Both the position numbers and the translations under genes were made by a program. The notes beneath the pieces were generated by a model. It was not told the origin of the DNA. It saw only the letters and a list, made by a program, of their open reading frames with translations, and did not search any database. A stretch of 64,000 bases of DNA from Pleomorphomonas oryzae DSM 16300 (GTDB lineage: Bacteria; Pseudomonadota; Alphaproteobacteria; Rhizobiales; Pleomorphomonadaceae). The stretch lies in assembly GCF_000422965.1 (NCBI RefSeq), contig NZ_AUHB01000012.1, positions 62,001 to 126,000 of the forward strand. Reading direction: 5' to 3'. This document shows positions 34,628 to 43,229 of this stretch, piece by piece (the stretch's first letter is position 1; each line of letters begins with the position of its first letter).

Positions 34628-36097
34628 TCAGCTGTTTCCGCCGCCAAGCAGGCGGAGAAGGCCGCTATCGGCGGTTTGGGTGATCGAGAAGGAACTGATG
34701 GCCAACTGCTGCTGCGTGTTGAGCGCCAGCAGGATGGCGGCGTCTTCATTCTTGTCGGAGGACCGCATCGATTCCGCGGTGGAACTGAGTACGTTGGAGA
34801 AGCTGCCGACGTAGTCGGCCCGGTTGTTCAGCATCGTCAGCCCGATGCCGATGTTGGTGGCGTGTTTTTCCACCGCATGGCGGGCATCGGTCACGGTCTG
34901 TTGCCCGGCTTCGGCGTCGGTGCGCTTGACCCAGGACGAGGTGGTGGCCGTCGTCAGGTCGACCGAAATCGAGGACTTGTCGATAGCGAAAGCGGCCGAC
35001 GCCGAGTTGACGGTCAGAACGCCAGCGCCATCGATCGAAGCGCTCAGGCCTGACGCGGGAATGGTCATGGCGTTGATGAGGTCGCCGACCGTGGTCGCCG
35101 CGCCCACCGTCAGCGAGCCCACCGCCGTGTTGCCTTGGCGAATGGTAATGACATCGCCCTGTTTGTATTGCCCCGTCGCCGTCAGCAGGTCCGCACCGGT
35201 GGCCGGGGTTGCGCCGATCATCAGCGGGCTGGTCGATGCGGTGGGGGGCGTTCCGCTTGACGCGATCGTATCGGCGGTGCGGGTGACATCGACCGTCATC
35301 TTGTCCGCCGCGTCCAGCGCCAGAACACCGTCGCTGGCGAAGGTGGCGCGCAGGCCCTTGTCGGGCAGAGTGAAGGCGGTCACCAGATCGCCGACTGTGG
35401 TTTCGGCGGACACCGTGAGCGTGTTGATGACGTTGCCCGAGCCATCCTTGACGGCAATCTGGTCGCCAACAGCATATTGTCCCGACGTGGTCAGCTTGCT
35501 GGTGGATTTCAGCGGGAGGGGGGGCAATCCACCGTCGGTCAGCTTCGTTTCGAAATGGGCGGGCTTGCCTTCATCGAGCTTTTTGAGACCGAGCGTGTTG
35601 AGAAGGTCGGTGAAGTCCACCGCGTTGATGGTGACCGACTCGTTCTGATCGGTCGAAAGATAGAGCGTCAGGTCGTTACCGGCGCCAAGCAGCAGGTTCT
35701 TGCCGCTATAGGAGGAGTCCTTGGCGGTGTCGACGATCTTGTCGAGAATACTGTTGTATTCCTTGGTGAGATCGGCCCGCTCGAAGGCGTCTTTGCTGGA
35801 AGCGGCGCGCGTCACCACGCCTTTCAGCGTGTTGATGCTGTCGGTGATCGAGGTAATGCCATTGTCGGCGGCTTTGATGACGCCCAAGCCTTGATCCAGG
35901 CGCTCGAGATATTTGTCGAGCGCGGCAGCGTGCAGCGACAGGCTCTTGGCCGAAATGTAGGTACTGGGATCGTCGAGCGCGGTCTGCACGCGGACGCCGG
36001 TATCGAGGCGCTGGCTGGTCGCCGCGGATTCCTCGCTCACCTTATTCAGCGTCGCGACGGTGCTGCGCAGCGATTGTGTGAGGGAGATATCGACCAT
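34628..36097 (-). CDS. Divergent flagellin (third flagellin gene)
   Basis: A 489-residue flagellin-like protein. The N-terminal 100 residues (SLRSTVATLNKVSEESAATS, TALDDPSTYISAKSLS, IKAADNGITSITDSINTLKG) and C-terminal 90 (HATNIGIGLTMLNNRADYVG, NTQQQLAISSFSITQTADS, ending RLLGGGNS) fit the D0/D1 ends, but diverge strongly from the two tandem flagellins. The centre holds two copies of a unit of about 65-70 residues (GQYAVGDQIAVKDGSGN.../GQYKQGDVITIRQGNTA..., each with TTVGDLVxA/TTVGDLINA). It may be a minor filament or hook-proximal flagellin; the alternative is a specialised adaptor. Divergent from flagellin A; upstream of flbT. Confidence 0.8.
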   Translation of the reverse strand: MVDISLTQSLRSTVATLNKVSEESAATSQRLDTGVRVQTALDDPSTYISAKSLSLHAAALDKYLERLDQGLGVIKAADNGITSITDSINTLKGVVTRAASSKDAFERADLTKEYNSILDKIVDTAKDSSYSGKNLLLGAGNDLTLYLSTDQNESVTINAVDFTDLLNTLGLKKLDEGKPAHFETKLTDGGLPPLPLKSTSKLTTSGQYAVGDQIAVKDGSGNVINTLTVSAETTVGDLVTAFTLPDKGLRATFASDGVLALDAADKMTVDVTRTADTIASSGTPPTASTSPLMIGATPATGADLLTATGQYKQGDVITIRQGNTAVGSLTVGAATTVGDLINAMTIPASGLSASIDGAGVLTVNSASAAFAIDKSSISVDLTTATTSSWVKRTDAEAGQQTVTDARHAVEKHATNIGIGLTMLNNRADYVGSFSNVLSSTAESMRSSDKNEDAAILLALNTQQQLAISSFSITQTADSGLLRLLGGGNS

Positions 36098-36424
36098 CCG
36101 CGTGCCTCTCGTGAATGCCTTTGGGGGCGGCCCGTTGCATTTTGAGAATCATAACGTCCAATTCGTTAAGAATAGCTGTTCGCGAACCGAAGAAAAGCGG
36201 TGAACTGCCGGAAAAATCGGCCAATTTTTCTATTTTGGACCATTAACGATTTGCTCCGCTGACGATGACGGCCAGATACGCAGAAAGTCGTATTTGGTGG
36301 GAATTTGTAGGGCAAGACGGCATTTGAACCAATGCGTTAACGGCTCGGCAACACCTCGGCGCTAGGTTCGGGCCACTTCCTCAGGATGGGGAAGATGAGT
36401 TCACCCAAGGAATGGGATGTAAAA
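36098..36424. other. 327-bp divergent promoter region of the flagellin genes
   Basis: AT-rich non-coding DNA between the divergent flagellin and flagellin A. A half CtrA-like TTAAC occurs at 36245 and 36340. A weak GG-N10-GC match (near 36350) is not a convincing sigma-54 promoter. The leader close to flagellin A carries the conserved hairpin described separately. Confidence 0.5.
36404..36420 (+). promoter_or_regulatory. Flagellin A leader hairpin enclosing the ribosome-binding site
   Basis: CCCA (36404-36407), loop AGGAA, TGGG (36413-36416), then ATG after 8 bases. The 3' arm GGGA at 36414-36417 is the best-spaced Shine-Dalgarno (7 bases from ATG), so the fold would hide it and expose AGGA in the loop. 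The same element is conserved before flagellin B. It is a candidate site for FlbT or CsrA control. Confidence 0.45.
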
Positions 36425-38182
36425 ATGTCTAATATCAATCTGACCGCATCAGTCCGCCAGAACCTGCTCTCTCTGCAGGGCACCGCCACGATGATGGCGA
36501 AGACGCAGAACAAGCTGTCGACTGGCAACAAGGTCAACTCCGCTCTCGACAATCCCTCCAACTTCTTCACGGCTGCCTCGCTGAACTCTCGTGCCAGCGA
36601 TCTCGGCAACCTGATGGATTCGATGGCGAATGGCATCAAGACGATCGAAGCCGCCGACAATGGCCTGTCCTCGATCACCAAGACGCTGGAATCGATGCAG
36701 TCGACCCTGCGCCAGGCCCGTCAGGACAAGTCCTTCGAGACGGCTTCCTACTCCATGTCGAACCTCGATCCGAACTCCGGTGCGACCAATCAGCTGGCTC
36801 TCTCCGGTGGCGCCTTCACCGGCACGACCAACGTCGCCCTGACGACCACTGGCACCGGCCAGACCTCGGCAATGAGCGCTGTCTACGCCACTCCGGCGGC
36901 GAGTGCTGCCACCTTGACCGGTACTCCGAATATCGATACCGCTGGTAACACGGCTGGCACTCTGAATGTTACATACGGTGGCACTTCAGTTTCCATCAAC
37001 GTCGGCGCCAATCTCGCCGCCGGTGGTGCTGGTGCCGCGCTGGTGACCCAGCTCAACACTGCCATCGGAAGCACGTCGCTTAATGGCAAGGTGACCGCCT
37101 CGGAGGATGCAACCCACCACATCATTCTGACCGCCGCGAGCAATGAAGATGCCTCGATTGCCGTTTCCGGATCGGCTGCGACCAGTGTCTTTGGCGCTGC
37201 CCCCACGGCTGCCCGCGGTTCCGATGGCAAGCTGTCGTTCTCGGTGAATGGCGCCGCCGTGTCCCTCGACGCCACGACCGGCTCCAGCCTGACCAATGCC
37301 GTCGCCAACACCAACATCGCCCTGAAGGCGGCTGGCTCGAAGTTCCAAGCCTATGACGACGGTGCCAACCATCTGGCAATCCGTGCCATCACGACCGATG
37401 CTGGTGCCCTGAGCATGGGTGGCGCAGACGGTGAACTGTTCGGCGCTTCGGCCACGAACAACAACCTGAAGCTTGGCCTGACGACCGACGAGCTTGTTGC
37501 CAACATCAACAACTCGACGAACTACAACACGGCGGTCAAGGCCTCGAACGACAACGGCAAGCTGCGCATTCAGAACCTGTCGACGCAGGATCTGACCGTC
37601 GGTGGTACCAACTCGTCGAACCAGATCATCGGCACCAATACCGCCAGCACGACGATCAAGGGTAACTCGGTTCGTTCTGGCCTGGCCGATCAGTTCAACG
37701 AACTGCGCGACCAGCTCGACAAGCTGGCCGACGATGCCTCGTTCAACGGTATCAACCTGCTGCGCGGCGACAAGCTGTCGATCACCTTCAACGAGACCGG
37801 TACCTCGTCGATCGACATCCTGGCCAAGAACGGCAAGTCCGTCGACTCCACCACCCTCGGTGTGCCGACCACGCTGACCGCCAAGAGCCTGGACGCCGAC
37901 AGCAACATCGATACCACCCTGTCGCAGGTGCAGACGGCCATCAACACGGTCCGTTCGCAGTCTTCGGCCTTCGGTTCGAACCTGTCGGTCGTTGAGAACC
38001 GCCAGGATTTCTCGAAGAACATGATGAATACCCTGCAGACGGGCGCCGGCAACCTGACGCTCGCCGACATGAACGAGGAAGCGGCCAACATGGTTTCGCT
38101 GCAGACCCGCCAGTCCCTGGCGACCTCCTCGCTCTCCATGGCCAACCAGGCCAACCAGAACGTGCTTCAGCTTCTCCGCTGA
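36425..38182 (+). CDS. Flagellin A (major filament subunit, tandem copy 1)
   Basis: A 585-residue flagellin. Conserved N-terminal end (SVRQNLLSLQGTATMMAKTQ, LSTGNKVNSALDNPSNFFTA) and C-terminal end (LADMNEEAANMVSLQTRQSL, ANQANQNVLQLLR). The middle (about 120-430) is a large Thr/Ala/Asn-rich surface domain, making it about 200 residues longer than typical rhizobial flagellins; it may correspond to the DUF1522-type insert seen in some Hyphomicrobiales. The ATG at 36425 is chosen by the MSNINLT start shared with copy 2 (MSDINLT). It is nearly identical over most of its length to the next gene, so a recent tandem duplication or gene conversion is likely. Confidence 0.95.
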   Translation: MSNINLTASVRQNLLSLQGTATMMAKTQNKLSTGNKVNSALDNPSNFFTAASLNSRASDLGNLMDSMANGIKTIEAADNGLSSITKTLESMQSTLRQARQDKSFETASYSMSNLDPNSGATNQLALSGGAFTGTTNVALTTTGTGQTSAMSAVYATPAASAATLTGTPNIDTAGNTAGTLNVTYGGTSVSINVGANLAAGGAGAALVTQLNTAIGSTSLNGKVTASEDATHHIILTAASNEDASIAVSGSAATSVFGAAPTAARGSDGKLSFSVNGAAVSLDATTGSSLTNAVANTNIALKAAGSKFQAYDDGANHLAIRAITTDAGALSMGGADGELFGASATNNNLKLGLTTDELVANINNSTNYNTAVKASNDNGKLRIQNLSTQDLTVGGTNSSNQIIGTNTASTTIKGNSVRSGLADQFNELRDQLDKLADDASFNGINLLRGDKLSITFNETGTSSIDILAKNGKSVDSTTLGVPTTLTAKSLDADSNIDTTLSQVQTAINTVRSQSSAFGSNLSVVENRQDFSKNMMNTLQTGAGNLTLADMNEEAANMVSLQTRQSLATSSLSMANQANQNVLQLLR

Positions 38183-38214
38183 CGCCAGGTTCGGCCGAAT
38201 CAAGCGACAATCAA

Positions 38215-38245
38215 GGGGGCGGGCCAGAAGGCCCGCCCCCTTCGT
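38215..38245 (+). terminator. Terminator after flagellin A
   Basis: GGGGGCGGGCC (38215-38225), loop AGAA, GGCCCGCCCCC (38230-38240), then TTCGTTTTT. A perfect 11-bp stem with a T-rich tail. Confidence 0.92.
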
Positions 38246-38697
38246 TTTTGCATCTGAGCACTCGAAACGGTGTGCCGTGCGGATCGTTTGTTAACGAGTT
38301 GTTTTCAAATTCTTAAGACTGCCGCGCCTGCGCGCCTTTCGCTGGTCGCTCATTCTGTCGAGCCGCAGAGAGTTTTCCCTCTGCGCCGGTGATCTCAATA
38401 AAATCAATAGTTTAAGCGATTGTCTCGATGGGGCGATACTGTTCGCCGGCCTCGGAAACATGCCGATACACTCGGACATGATGGCCGGCGGTCGTCTCAC
38501 GCCGGCACATTTCGTTCGCCAAAATTAACAAGCGTTTATCGGGATTAATTCCGCTTCGTTGCAAAACGGTAGGCGGAAACTTTTTGTTAACCATGTCGGG
38601 TGTTAATTCCAAACCGAAAGGTACCGCTGCGTCTGCCAAGCACCCGCTGGTCGACCGTTAGGTCCGGTTCGTTTTCGGGGTGAAAGAGACCCGTCAG

Positions 38698-38714
38698 CCC
38701 AAGGAAGTGGGATG
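38698..38714 (+). promoter_or_regulatory. Flagellin B leader hairpin enclosing the ribosome-binding site
   Basis: CCCA (38698-38701), loop AGGAAG, TGGG (38708-38711). GGGA at 38709-38712 is 7 bases from the ATG at 38720. The element is conserved with flagellin A although surrounding leader sequence has diverged. Confidence 0.45.
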
Positions 38715-38719
38715 CAGAA

Positions 38720-40477
38720 ATGAGCGACATTAATCTGACCAAGGCAGTGCGCCAGAATCTTCTGTCTCTGCAGAACACCGCCAAGCAGATGGCGACGACT
38801 CAAAACCGGCTATCTACCGGCAATAAGGTCAACACCGCCCTCGATAACCCCTCCAACTTCTTCACCGCGTCGTCGCTGAATTCGCGTGCCGGCGAACTCA
38901 GTTCGTTACTCGACTCGATGAACAACGGTGTCAAGACGCTTGAGGCGGCCGATAACGGTCTGACCTCGATCACCAAGACGCTGGAATCGATGCAGTCGAC
39001 CCTGCGCCAGGCCCGTCAGGACAAGACTTTCCAGACGACTTCCTACTCCCTAACGAGCCTTGACCCGAACTCCGGTGCGACCAATCAGCTGGCTCTTTCC
39101 GGTGGCGCCTTCACCGGCACGACCAACCTGGCCCTGACGACCACCGGCTCCGGCCAGACCTCGGCAATGAGCGCTGTCTACGCCACTCCGGCGGCGAGTG
39201 CTGCTACCTTTACCGGTACCCCGAATATCGACACCGCTGGTAACACGGCTGGTACTTTGAATCTTACCTATGGTGGCACATCAGTTTCCATCAACGTCGG
39301 CGCCAATCTCGCCGCTGGTGGCGCTGGCGCTGCTCTGGTGACCCAGCTCAACACTGCCATCGGAAGCACGTCGCTTAATGGCAAGCTGACCGCCTCGGAG
39401 GATGCAACCCACCACATCATTCTGACGGCTGCCAACAACGAAGACGCCTCGATCGCCGTCTCCGGATCGGCTGCGACCAGTGTCTTTGGTGCTGCCCCAA
39501 CGGCTGCTCGCGGTTCCGATGGCAAGCTGTCGTTCACCGTGAATGGCGCTGCGGTGTCTCTCGACGCTACATCCGGCTCTACCCTGACCAACGCCGTCGC
39601 CAACACCAACATCGCCCTGAAGGCGGCTGGCTCGAAGTTCCAGGCCTATGACGATGGTGCCAACCATCTGGCAATCCGCGCCATCACGACCGATGCTGGT
39701 GCCCTGAGCATCGGCGGTTCTGACGGTGAACTGTTCGGTGCCTCGGCCACGAACACCAACCTGAAGCTTGGCCTGACGACCGACGAGCTTGTTGCCAACA
39801 TCAACAACTCGACGAACTACAACACCGCGATCAAGGCTTCCAACGACAACGGCAAGCTGCGCATCCAGAACCTGTCCACGCAGGATCTGACCGTCGGCGG
39901 AACCAACTCGTCGAACCAGATCATCGGCACCAATACCGCCAGCACCACCATCGGCGGCAACACGGTTCGCTCTGGTCTGGCCGATCAGTTCAATACGCTG
40001 CGCGACCAGCTCGACAAGCTGGCCGACGATGCCTCGTTCAACGGCATCAACCTGCTGCGCGGCGACAAGCTGAAGATCACCTTCAACGAGACCGGCACTT
40101 CGTCGATCGATATCCAGGTTCCCGGAGGCAAGTCGGTCGATACTACCCAGCTTGGTCTGCCGACGATGATGCAGGCCAAGGATCTCGATGCTGACACCGG
40201 CATTGATGGTCTGCTCGACAAGGTCAAAACGGCGCTGAACCAGGTTCGTTCGCAGTCTTCGACCTTCGGTTCGAACCTGTCGGTTGTCGAGAACCGCCAG
40301 AACTTCACCAAGAACATGATGAACACCCTGCAGACGGGTGCCAGCAACCTGACGCTCGCCGACATGAACGAGGAAGCGGCCAACATGGTTGCGCTGCAGA
40401 CTCGCCAGTCGCTCGCGACCTCCTCGCTCTCCATGGCCAACCAGGCTGACCAGAACGTGCTGCAACTGCTCCGTTAA
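38720..40477 (+). CDS. Flagellin B (major filament subunit, tandem copy 2)
   Basis: A 585-residue flagellin, the same length as flagellin A and about nine residues in ten identical. Differences cluster in the first 110 residues (for example KAVRQNLLSLQNTAKQMATT) and near residues 455-500 (IDIQVPGGKSVDTTQLGLPT), while the central surface domain is almost unchanged. The C-terminus ANQADQNVLQLLR is typical. It is followed by its own terminator and then flaF. Having two near-identical copies suggests dosage or a filament built from both. Confidence 0.95.
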   Translation: MSDINLTKAVRQNLLSLQNTAKQMATTQNRLSTGNKVNTALDNPSNFFTASSLNSRAGELSSLLDSMNNGVKTLEAADNGLTSITKTLESMQSTLRQARQDKTFQTTSYSLTSLDPNSGATNQLALSGGAFTGTTNLALTTTGSGQTSAMSAVYATPAASAATFTGTPNIDTAGNTAGTLNLTYGGTSVSINVGANLAAGGAGAALVTQLNTAIGSTSLNGKLTASEDATHHIILTAANNEDASIAVSGSAATSVFGAAPTAARGSDGKLSFTVNGAAVSLDATSGSTLTNAVANTNIALKAAGSKFQAYDDGANHLAIRAITTDAGALSIGGSDGELFGASATNTNLKLGLTTDELVANINNSTNYNTAIKASNDNGKLRIQNLSTQDLTVGGTNSSNQIIGTNTASTTIGGNTVRSGLADQFNTLRDQLDKLADDASFNGINLLRGDKLKITFNETGTSSIDIQVPGGKSVDTTQLGLPTMMQAKDLDADTGIDGLLDKVKTALNQVRSQSSTFGSNLSVVENRQNFTKNMMNTLQTGASNLTLADMNEEAANMVALQTRQSLATSSLSMANQADQNVLQLLR

Positions 40478-40813
40478 GACCGGTGGCAGGATATCCGAAA
40501 GTACAAGGCGGGCCGTTCGGCCCGCTTTTCTTTTCTGTTGTTCTTGCTACTTTTGTTTCTGTCTCTGGTTGAGTTGCATATTGTTAACTTAGTTTGGTTG
40601 CTATTTTCTTTGGAGAAACTTGTTGTTAACCGTGCTGGGTGTCTAATTGTTTGATGATCGGTTCGAGGCGGTGAAAGCCTCGGGAGCCAAGCGCGGGCAG
40701 CAGCATCGCCAGCCAGGGTGACTGAAAAGTCTCCGAGTGGTGCGAAACGACAGCGAAGCTCGCGGCTACAAGATCGGGCAATGGGTTCGGAAACACTGGG
40801 GAGTGTTTGTTCG
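40478..40813. other. 336-bp region between flagellin B and flaF
   Basis: It holds the flagellin B terminator, then a very T-rich stretch (about 40530-40625) with TTAAC half-sites at 40582 and 40625. No gene, sigma-54 promoter or ftr-like palindrome was seen. A promoter for flaF is expected here. Confidence 0.5.
40508..40529 (+). terminator. Terminator after flagellin B
   Basis: GCGGGCC (40508-40514), loop GTTC, GGCCCGC (40519-40525), followed by TTTTCTTTTC. Confidence 0.9.
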
Positions 40814-41188
40814 ATGAACGGTTACGGAGCGTCGGCGTACCAGAGGGCCCAGACAACGCTGGGTCCGCGCGAACTGGAGGCCCACCTGTTGCTCAAGGCG
40901 GCCGCCCAGTTGCAGGCTTTCAAGGACAACTGGTCGGATGATGAGCAAGCCATTGCGGAAGCCCTGGCCTTCAACCGCAAGCTCTGGACCATTCTTGGCA
41001 CTTCGGCGACCGAAGAAAGCAATCCCCTGCCACTGGAAGTCAAAGAAAACATCGGCAATCTCACCGTGTTCATTCTGAAGCGGACGCTCGAGGTCATGGA
41101 AGATCCGTCGCCGGAGAAACTTTCGGCACTGATCACCATCAATCGTTCGCTGGCCCAGGGGCTGCGCGGGCAGGGCGATGACGAATAG
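40814..41188 (+). CDS. flaF: Flagellin regulator FlaF
   Basis: A 124-residue FlaF: YGASAYQRAQTTLGPRELEA, the helix LLKAAAQLQAFKDN, and FNRKLWTILGTSATEESNPL define the family. In Caulobacter FlaF is needed for flagellin translation or secretion and counteracts FlbT. The ATG at 40814 has GGGGAG upstream; longer in-frame starts lack homology. It is separated from flbT by the two flagellin genes and lies on the opposite strand, unlike the usual adjacent flaF-flbT arrangement. Confidence 0.92.
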   Translation: MNGYGASAYQRAQTTLGPRELEAHLLLKAAAQLQAFKDNWSDDEQAIAEALAFNRKLWTILGTSATEESNPLPLEVKENIGNLTVFILKRTLEVMEDPSPEKLSALITINRSLAQGLRGQGDDE

Positions 41189-41212
41189 GTCGTTGTCGGC
41201 CGATGAAATGCG

Positions 41213-41238
41213 AAAAGGCGCCCGACAAGGCGCCTTTT
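41213..41238. terminator. Bidirectional terminator between flaF and flaG-like gene
   Basis: AAAAGGCGCC (41213-41222) pairs with GGCGCCTTTT (41229-41238). T-runs on both strands fit the convergent genes. Confidence 0.85.
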
Positions 41239-41309
41239 GTTATTCTAGGGCATACTCAGCACGGCCGGGAGCGTCAGGAGGCTGCTAAAGCCTGCCGGAC
41301 GCGTTGCCG

Positions 41310-41684
41310 TCAGGCAAGGGTGCTGGCCGAACTCGTCTGCCCATGCATGGCTTCGGTCCAGGCGTTGATCATGGCCCGCATGCGCAGGCGACTTTCGTCG
41401 GGGATCTGGCTGACGACGTTGCCCGTGATCTCGTCGATCTGCTTGTAGACGACCGCATCGGCTTCCTTGTCGACCGTGACCGTGGAACGCACATCGAGGG
41501 GGTTGGGAACGTCCTGGTTGGTTTTGCCGCGCGCATTATTGCCGGCATAGGCCGTCCCATCGGATTTGACGACTGCCGATCCGACGGGCAAGTCGGTGCT
41601 AGCCGCTTGTTCCGCCGCCGCCGGCGCTCTCGGCACCGGCACGCTCAGGCCCGGTACCACCGGTCTCACGCTGCCGATATCCAT
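41310..41684 (-). CDS. FlaG-like flagellar protein
   Basis: A 124-residue protein: a disordered Pro/Ala-rich N-terminal half and a compact C-terminal part VDKEADAVVYKQIDEITGNVVSQIPDES in the style of FlaG (a domain that packs onto filament or cap proteins and limits filament length). The ATG at 41684 has AAGGA about 8 bases upstream; a TTG two codons earlier is less likely. Its position beside flaF supports a filament-assembly role. The call is by domain resemblance over about 45 residues. Confidence 0.65.
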   Translation of the reverse strand: MDIGSVRPVVPGLSVPVPRAPAAAEQAASTDLPVGSAVVKSDGTAYAGNNARGKTNQDVPNPLDVRSTVTVDKEADAVVYKQIDEITGNVVSQIPDESRLRMRAMINAWTEAMHGQTSSASTLA

Positions 41685-42107
41685 GACCAATGTCCTTTTC
41701 CACGAATCCCTTGGGGTTCGCCTGAAAAGGACGCTAGCACGGGTAATTGAAGGGGGCGTTTATAGAATAGCTAAAGTTTTAGCGATCCGGCGTTTTCCGC
41801 AGGTTTTTCTCGGTTGCTCGAAATGGGACTGGAGGACTGCCTGACGCATCTCCGGCCGCTCCAGATAAGGGCACGAGTCTTAACAAACAGCGAAGGAAAG
41901 AGGCCTCTGGCCATGGAAATAATGACAGGTCGTAGTATCGCGTATATGGCCAGCGAAGCGACCGTCTGCGCTTCGACATCTTCTCAGAGTCGGGTTGAGC
42001 GATTTGGCGCCGGATTAACCGGGAACTCATCGATGCGATGGTAGAAGCGGCCAGCGATCGCCGACGATTGTCGGGGTGGCGTTCCCATCCAATGCGGAGC
42101 TGGGCAG
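41685..42107. other. 423-bp divergent region between flaG-like and acyltransferase genes
   Basis: No gene was recognised. It contains a short inverted repeat, GCTAAAG-TTTTAGC, around 41772-41785 in an AT-rich patch, presumably promoter DNA for one or both flanking genes. Confidence 0.45.
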
Positions 42108-43214
42108 ATGCGGGTCAATTTTCAGGACGTGAAATACATACCCGGCCTCGATGGTTTTCGCGCCATCGCTGTCCTGCTGGTTCTCTTCGCCCATTTCGGC
42201 TACGACCACATCGTGCCGGGTGGTCTCGGGGTGACGATCTTCTTCTTTCTCTCGGGCTTCCTGATCACCTCGCTGCTTCTCTCGGAAAGAAACAGGTTCG
42301 GGTCGATCTCGATCCGCAACTTCTACATCAGGCGTTTCCTGCGCCTTTTGCCCGAGCTCGTGGGATTGATTGTCGTCAGCGGATTCTACCGCGCCCTGCT
42401 TGGCCATCCGCTCGGCTTCGGCGAAATCATCGCCGCGCTCACCTACACGACCAACTATTTCGTGTTCTGGCTTGAACGTCACGGAGAAGCGTTCTCGCTG
42501 GCCTGGCCGCAGCTGTGGTCGCTGTCGGTCGAGGAGCACTACTACATCACCTTCCCGGCGATATTCGCCTTCCTGCTGGTTAGCCAAGGCCGGGTGAAGG
42601 CTTTCTTCGCTTCGGTGTTCGTCTTCGGCGTCGTCTATCGCCTCGTCTTGGTGTTGGGTGGCTACATCGACGTTTCGGCGCAGCATCCCTACACCTATCT
42701 GGCTTCGGAGGCGCGGTTCGACTCCATCGCCTATGGCGCGGCCTTGGCTTTCATGTGTCAGCGCTCGTGGGAGCTGTCGCGGGGGAGGGGACTGGCCGTG
42801 GGCGTTGCTGGCGGCCTGCTGCTTTTGCTGACGCTGCTGGTGCGCGGCGACGTATTTCGCGAGACGATCCGCTATTCGATCCAGGGCGTGGCACTGCTCC
42901 TGATCTTCATGGCGCTCTACCGGTCAGTCGCCTGGGACTGGACCATGTCCATCCTGGAATCGCCGCTGTTCCGGCGCCTCGGCGTGCTGTCCTACGGCGC
43001 CTATCTCTGGCACTTCGAATATCTTTTCCTGGCCGATTACGTCTTGGATAACACCCTGCCTGTCAGCACGGTTGGGCGGCTTCTTTACGTTGCCTGCGGC
43101 CTGATCTTTTCCTTCGGAGCGGCCGAGCTTTCCTACCGCCTGATCGCGCAGCCCATGCAGGCCCTGCGGCGCCGCTTCTCCATGCGCGCACCCAACCCGG
43201 CGGTAGCCGAGTAA
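42108..43214 (+). CDS. Acyltransferase 3 family membrane protein inside the flagellar cluster
   Basis: A 368-residue membrane acyltransferase: YIPGLDGFRAIAVLLVLFAH (the catalytic His is in FAHFG), IFFFLSGFLITSLLL, RNFYIRRFLRLLPEL and LWSLSVEEHYYI, then several helices. OafA-like enzymes O-acetylate sugars of LPS, exopolysaccharide or glycoproteins. Its position between flaG and flgN invites the idea of filament or glycan modification, but it may simply be a neighbour. Only weakly similar to the acyltransferase at 22617, so not a recent duplicate. Confidence 0.85.
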   Translation: MRVNFQDVKYIPGLDGFRAIAVLLVLFAHFGYDHIVPGGLGVTIFFFLSGFLITSLLLSERNRFGSISIRNFYIRRFLRLLPELVGLIVVSGFYRALLGHPLGFGEIIAALTYTTNYFVFWLERHGEAFSLAWPQLWSLSVEEHYYITFPAIFAFLLVSQGRVKAFFASVFVFGVVYRLVLVLGGYIDVSAQHPYTYLASEARFDSIAYGAALAFMCQRSWELSRGRGLAVGVAGGLLLLLTLLVRGDVFRETIRYSIQGVALLLIFMALYRSVAWDWTMSILESPLFRRLGVLSYGAYLWHFEYLFLADYVLDNTLPVSTVGRLLYVACGLIFSFGAAELSYRLIAQPMQALRRRFSMRAPNPAVAE

Positions 43215-43229
43215 AAGCGGGCCGAAGAA

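Larger units (their letters stand above)
38183..38719. other. 537-bp region between the two flagellin genes
   Basis: It begins with a strong terminator for flagellin A and then holds AT-rich DNA with TTAACAAGCGTTTAT (38525-38539), one base off a CtrA box. It ends with a leader resembling that of flagellin A (TAGGTCCGG and the CCCAAGGAAGTGGGATG hairpin). Unlike the coding parts, most of this region is not similar to the region upstream of flagellin A, so regulation may differ. Confidence 0.5.

Noticed and set aside
36345-36365. Possible sigma-54 promoter upstream of flagellin A
   Set aside because: GG and GC dinucleotides are spaced correctly, but the surrounding bases match poorly (CGGC instead of TTGC at -12) and nothing similar stands before flagellin B.
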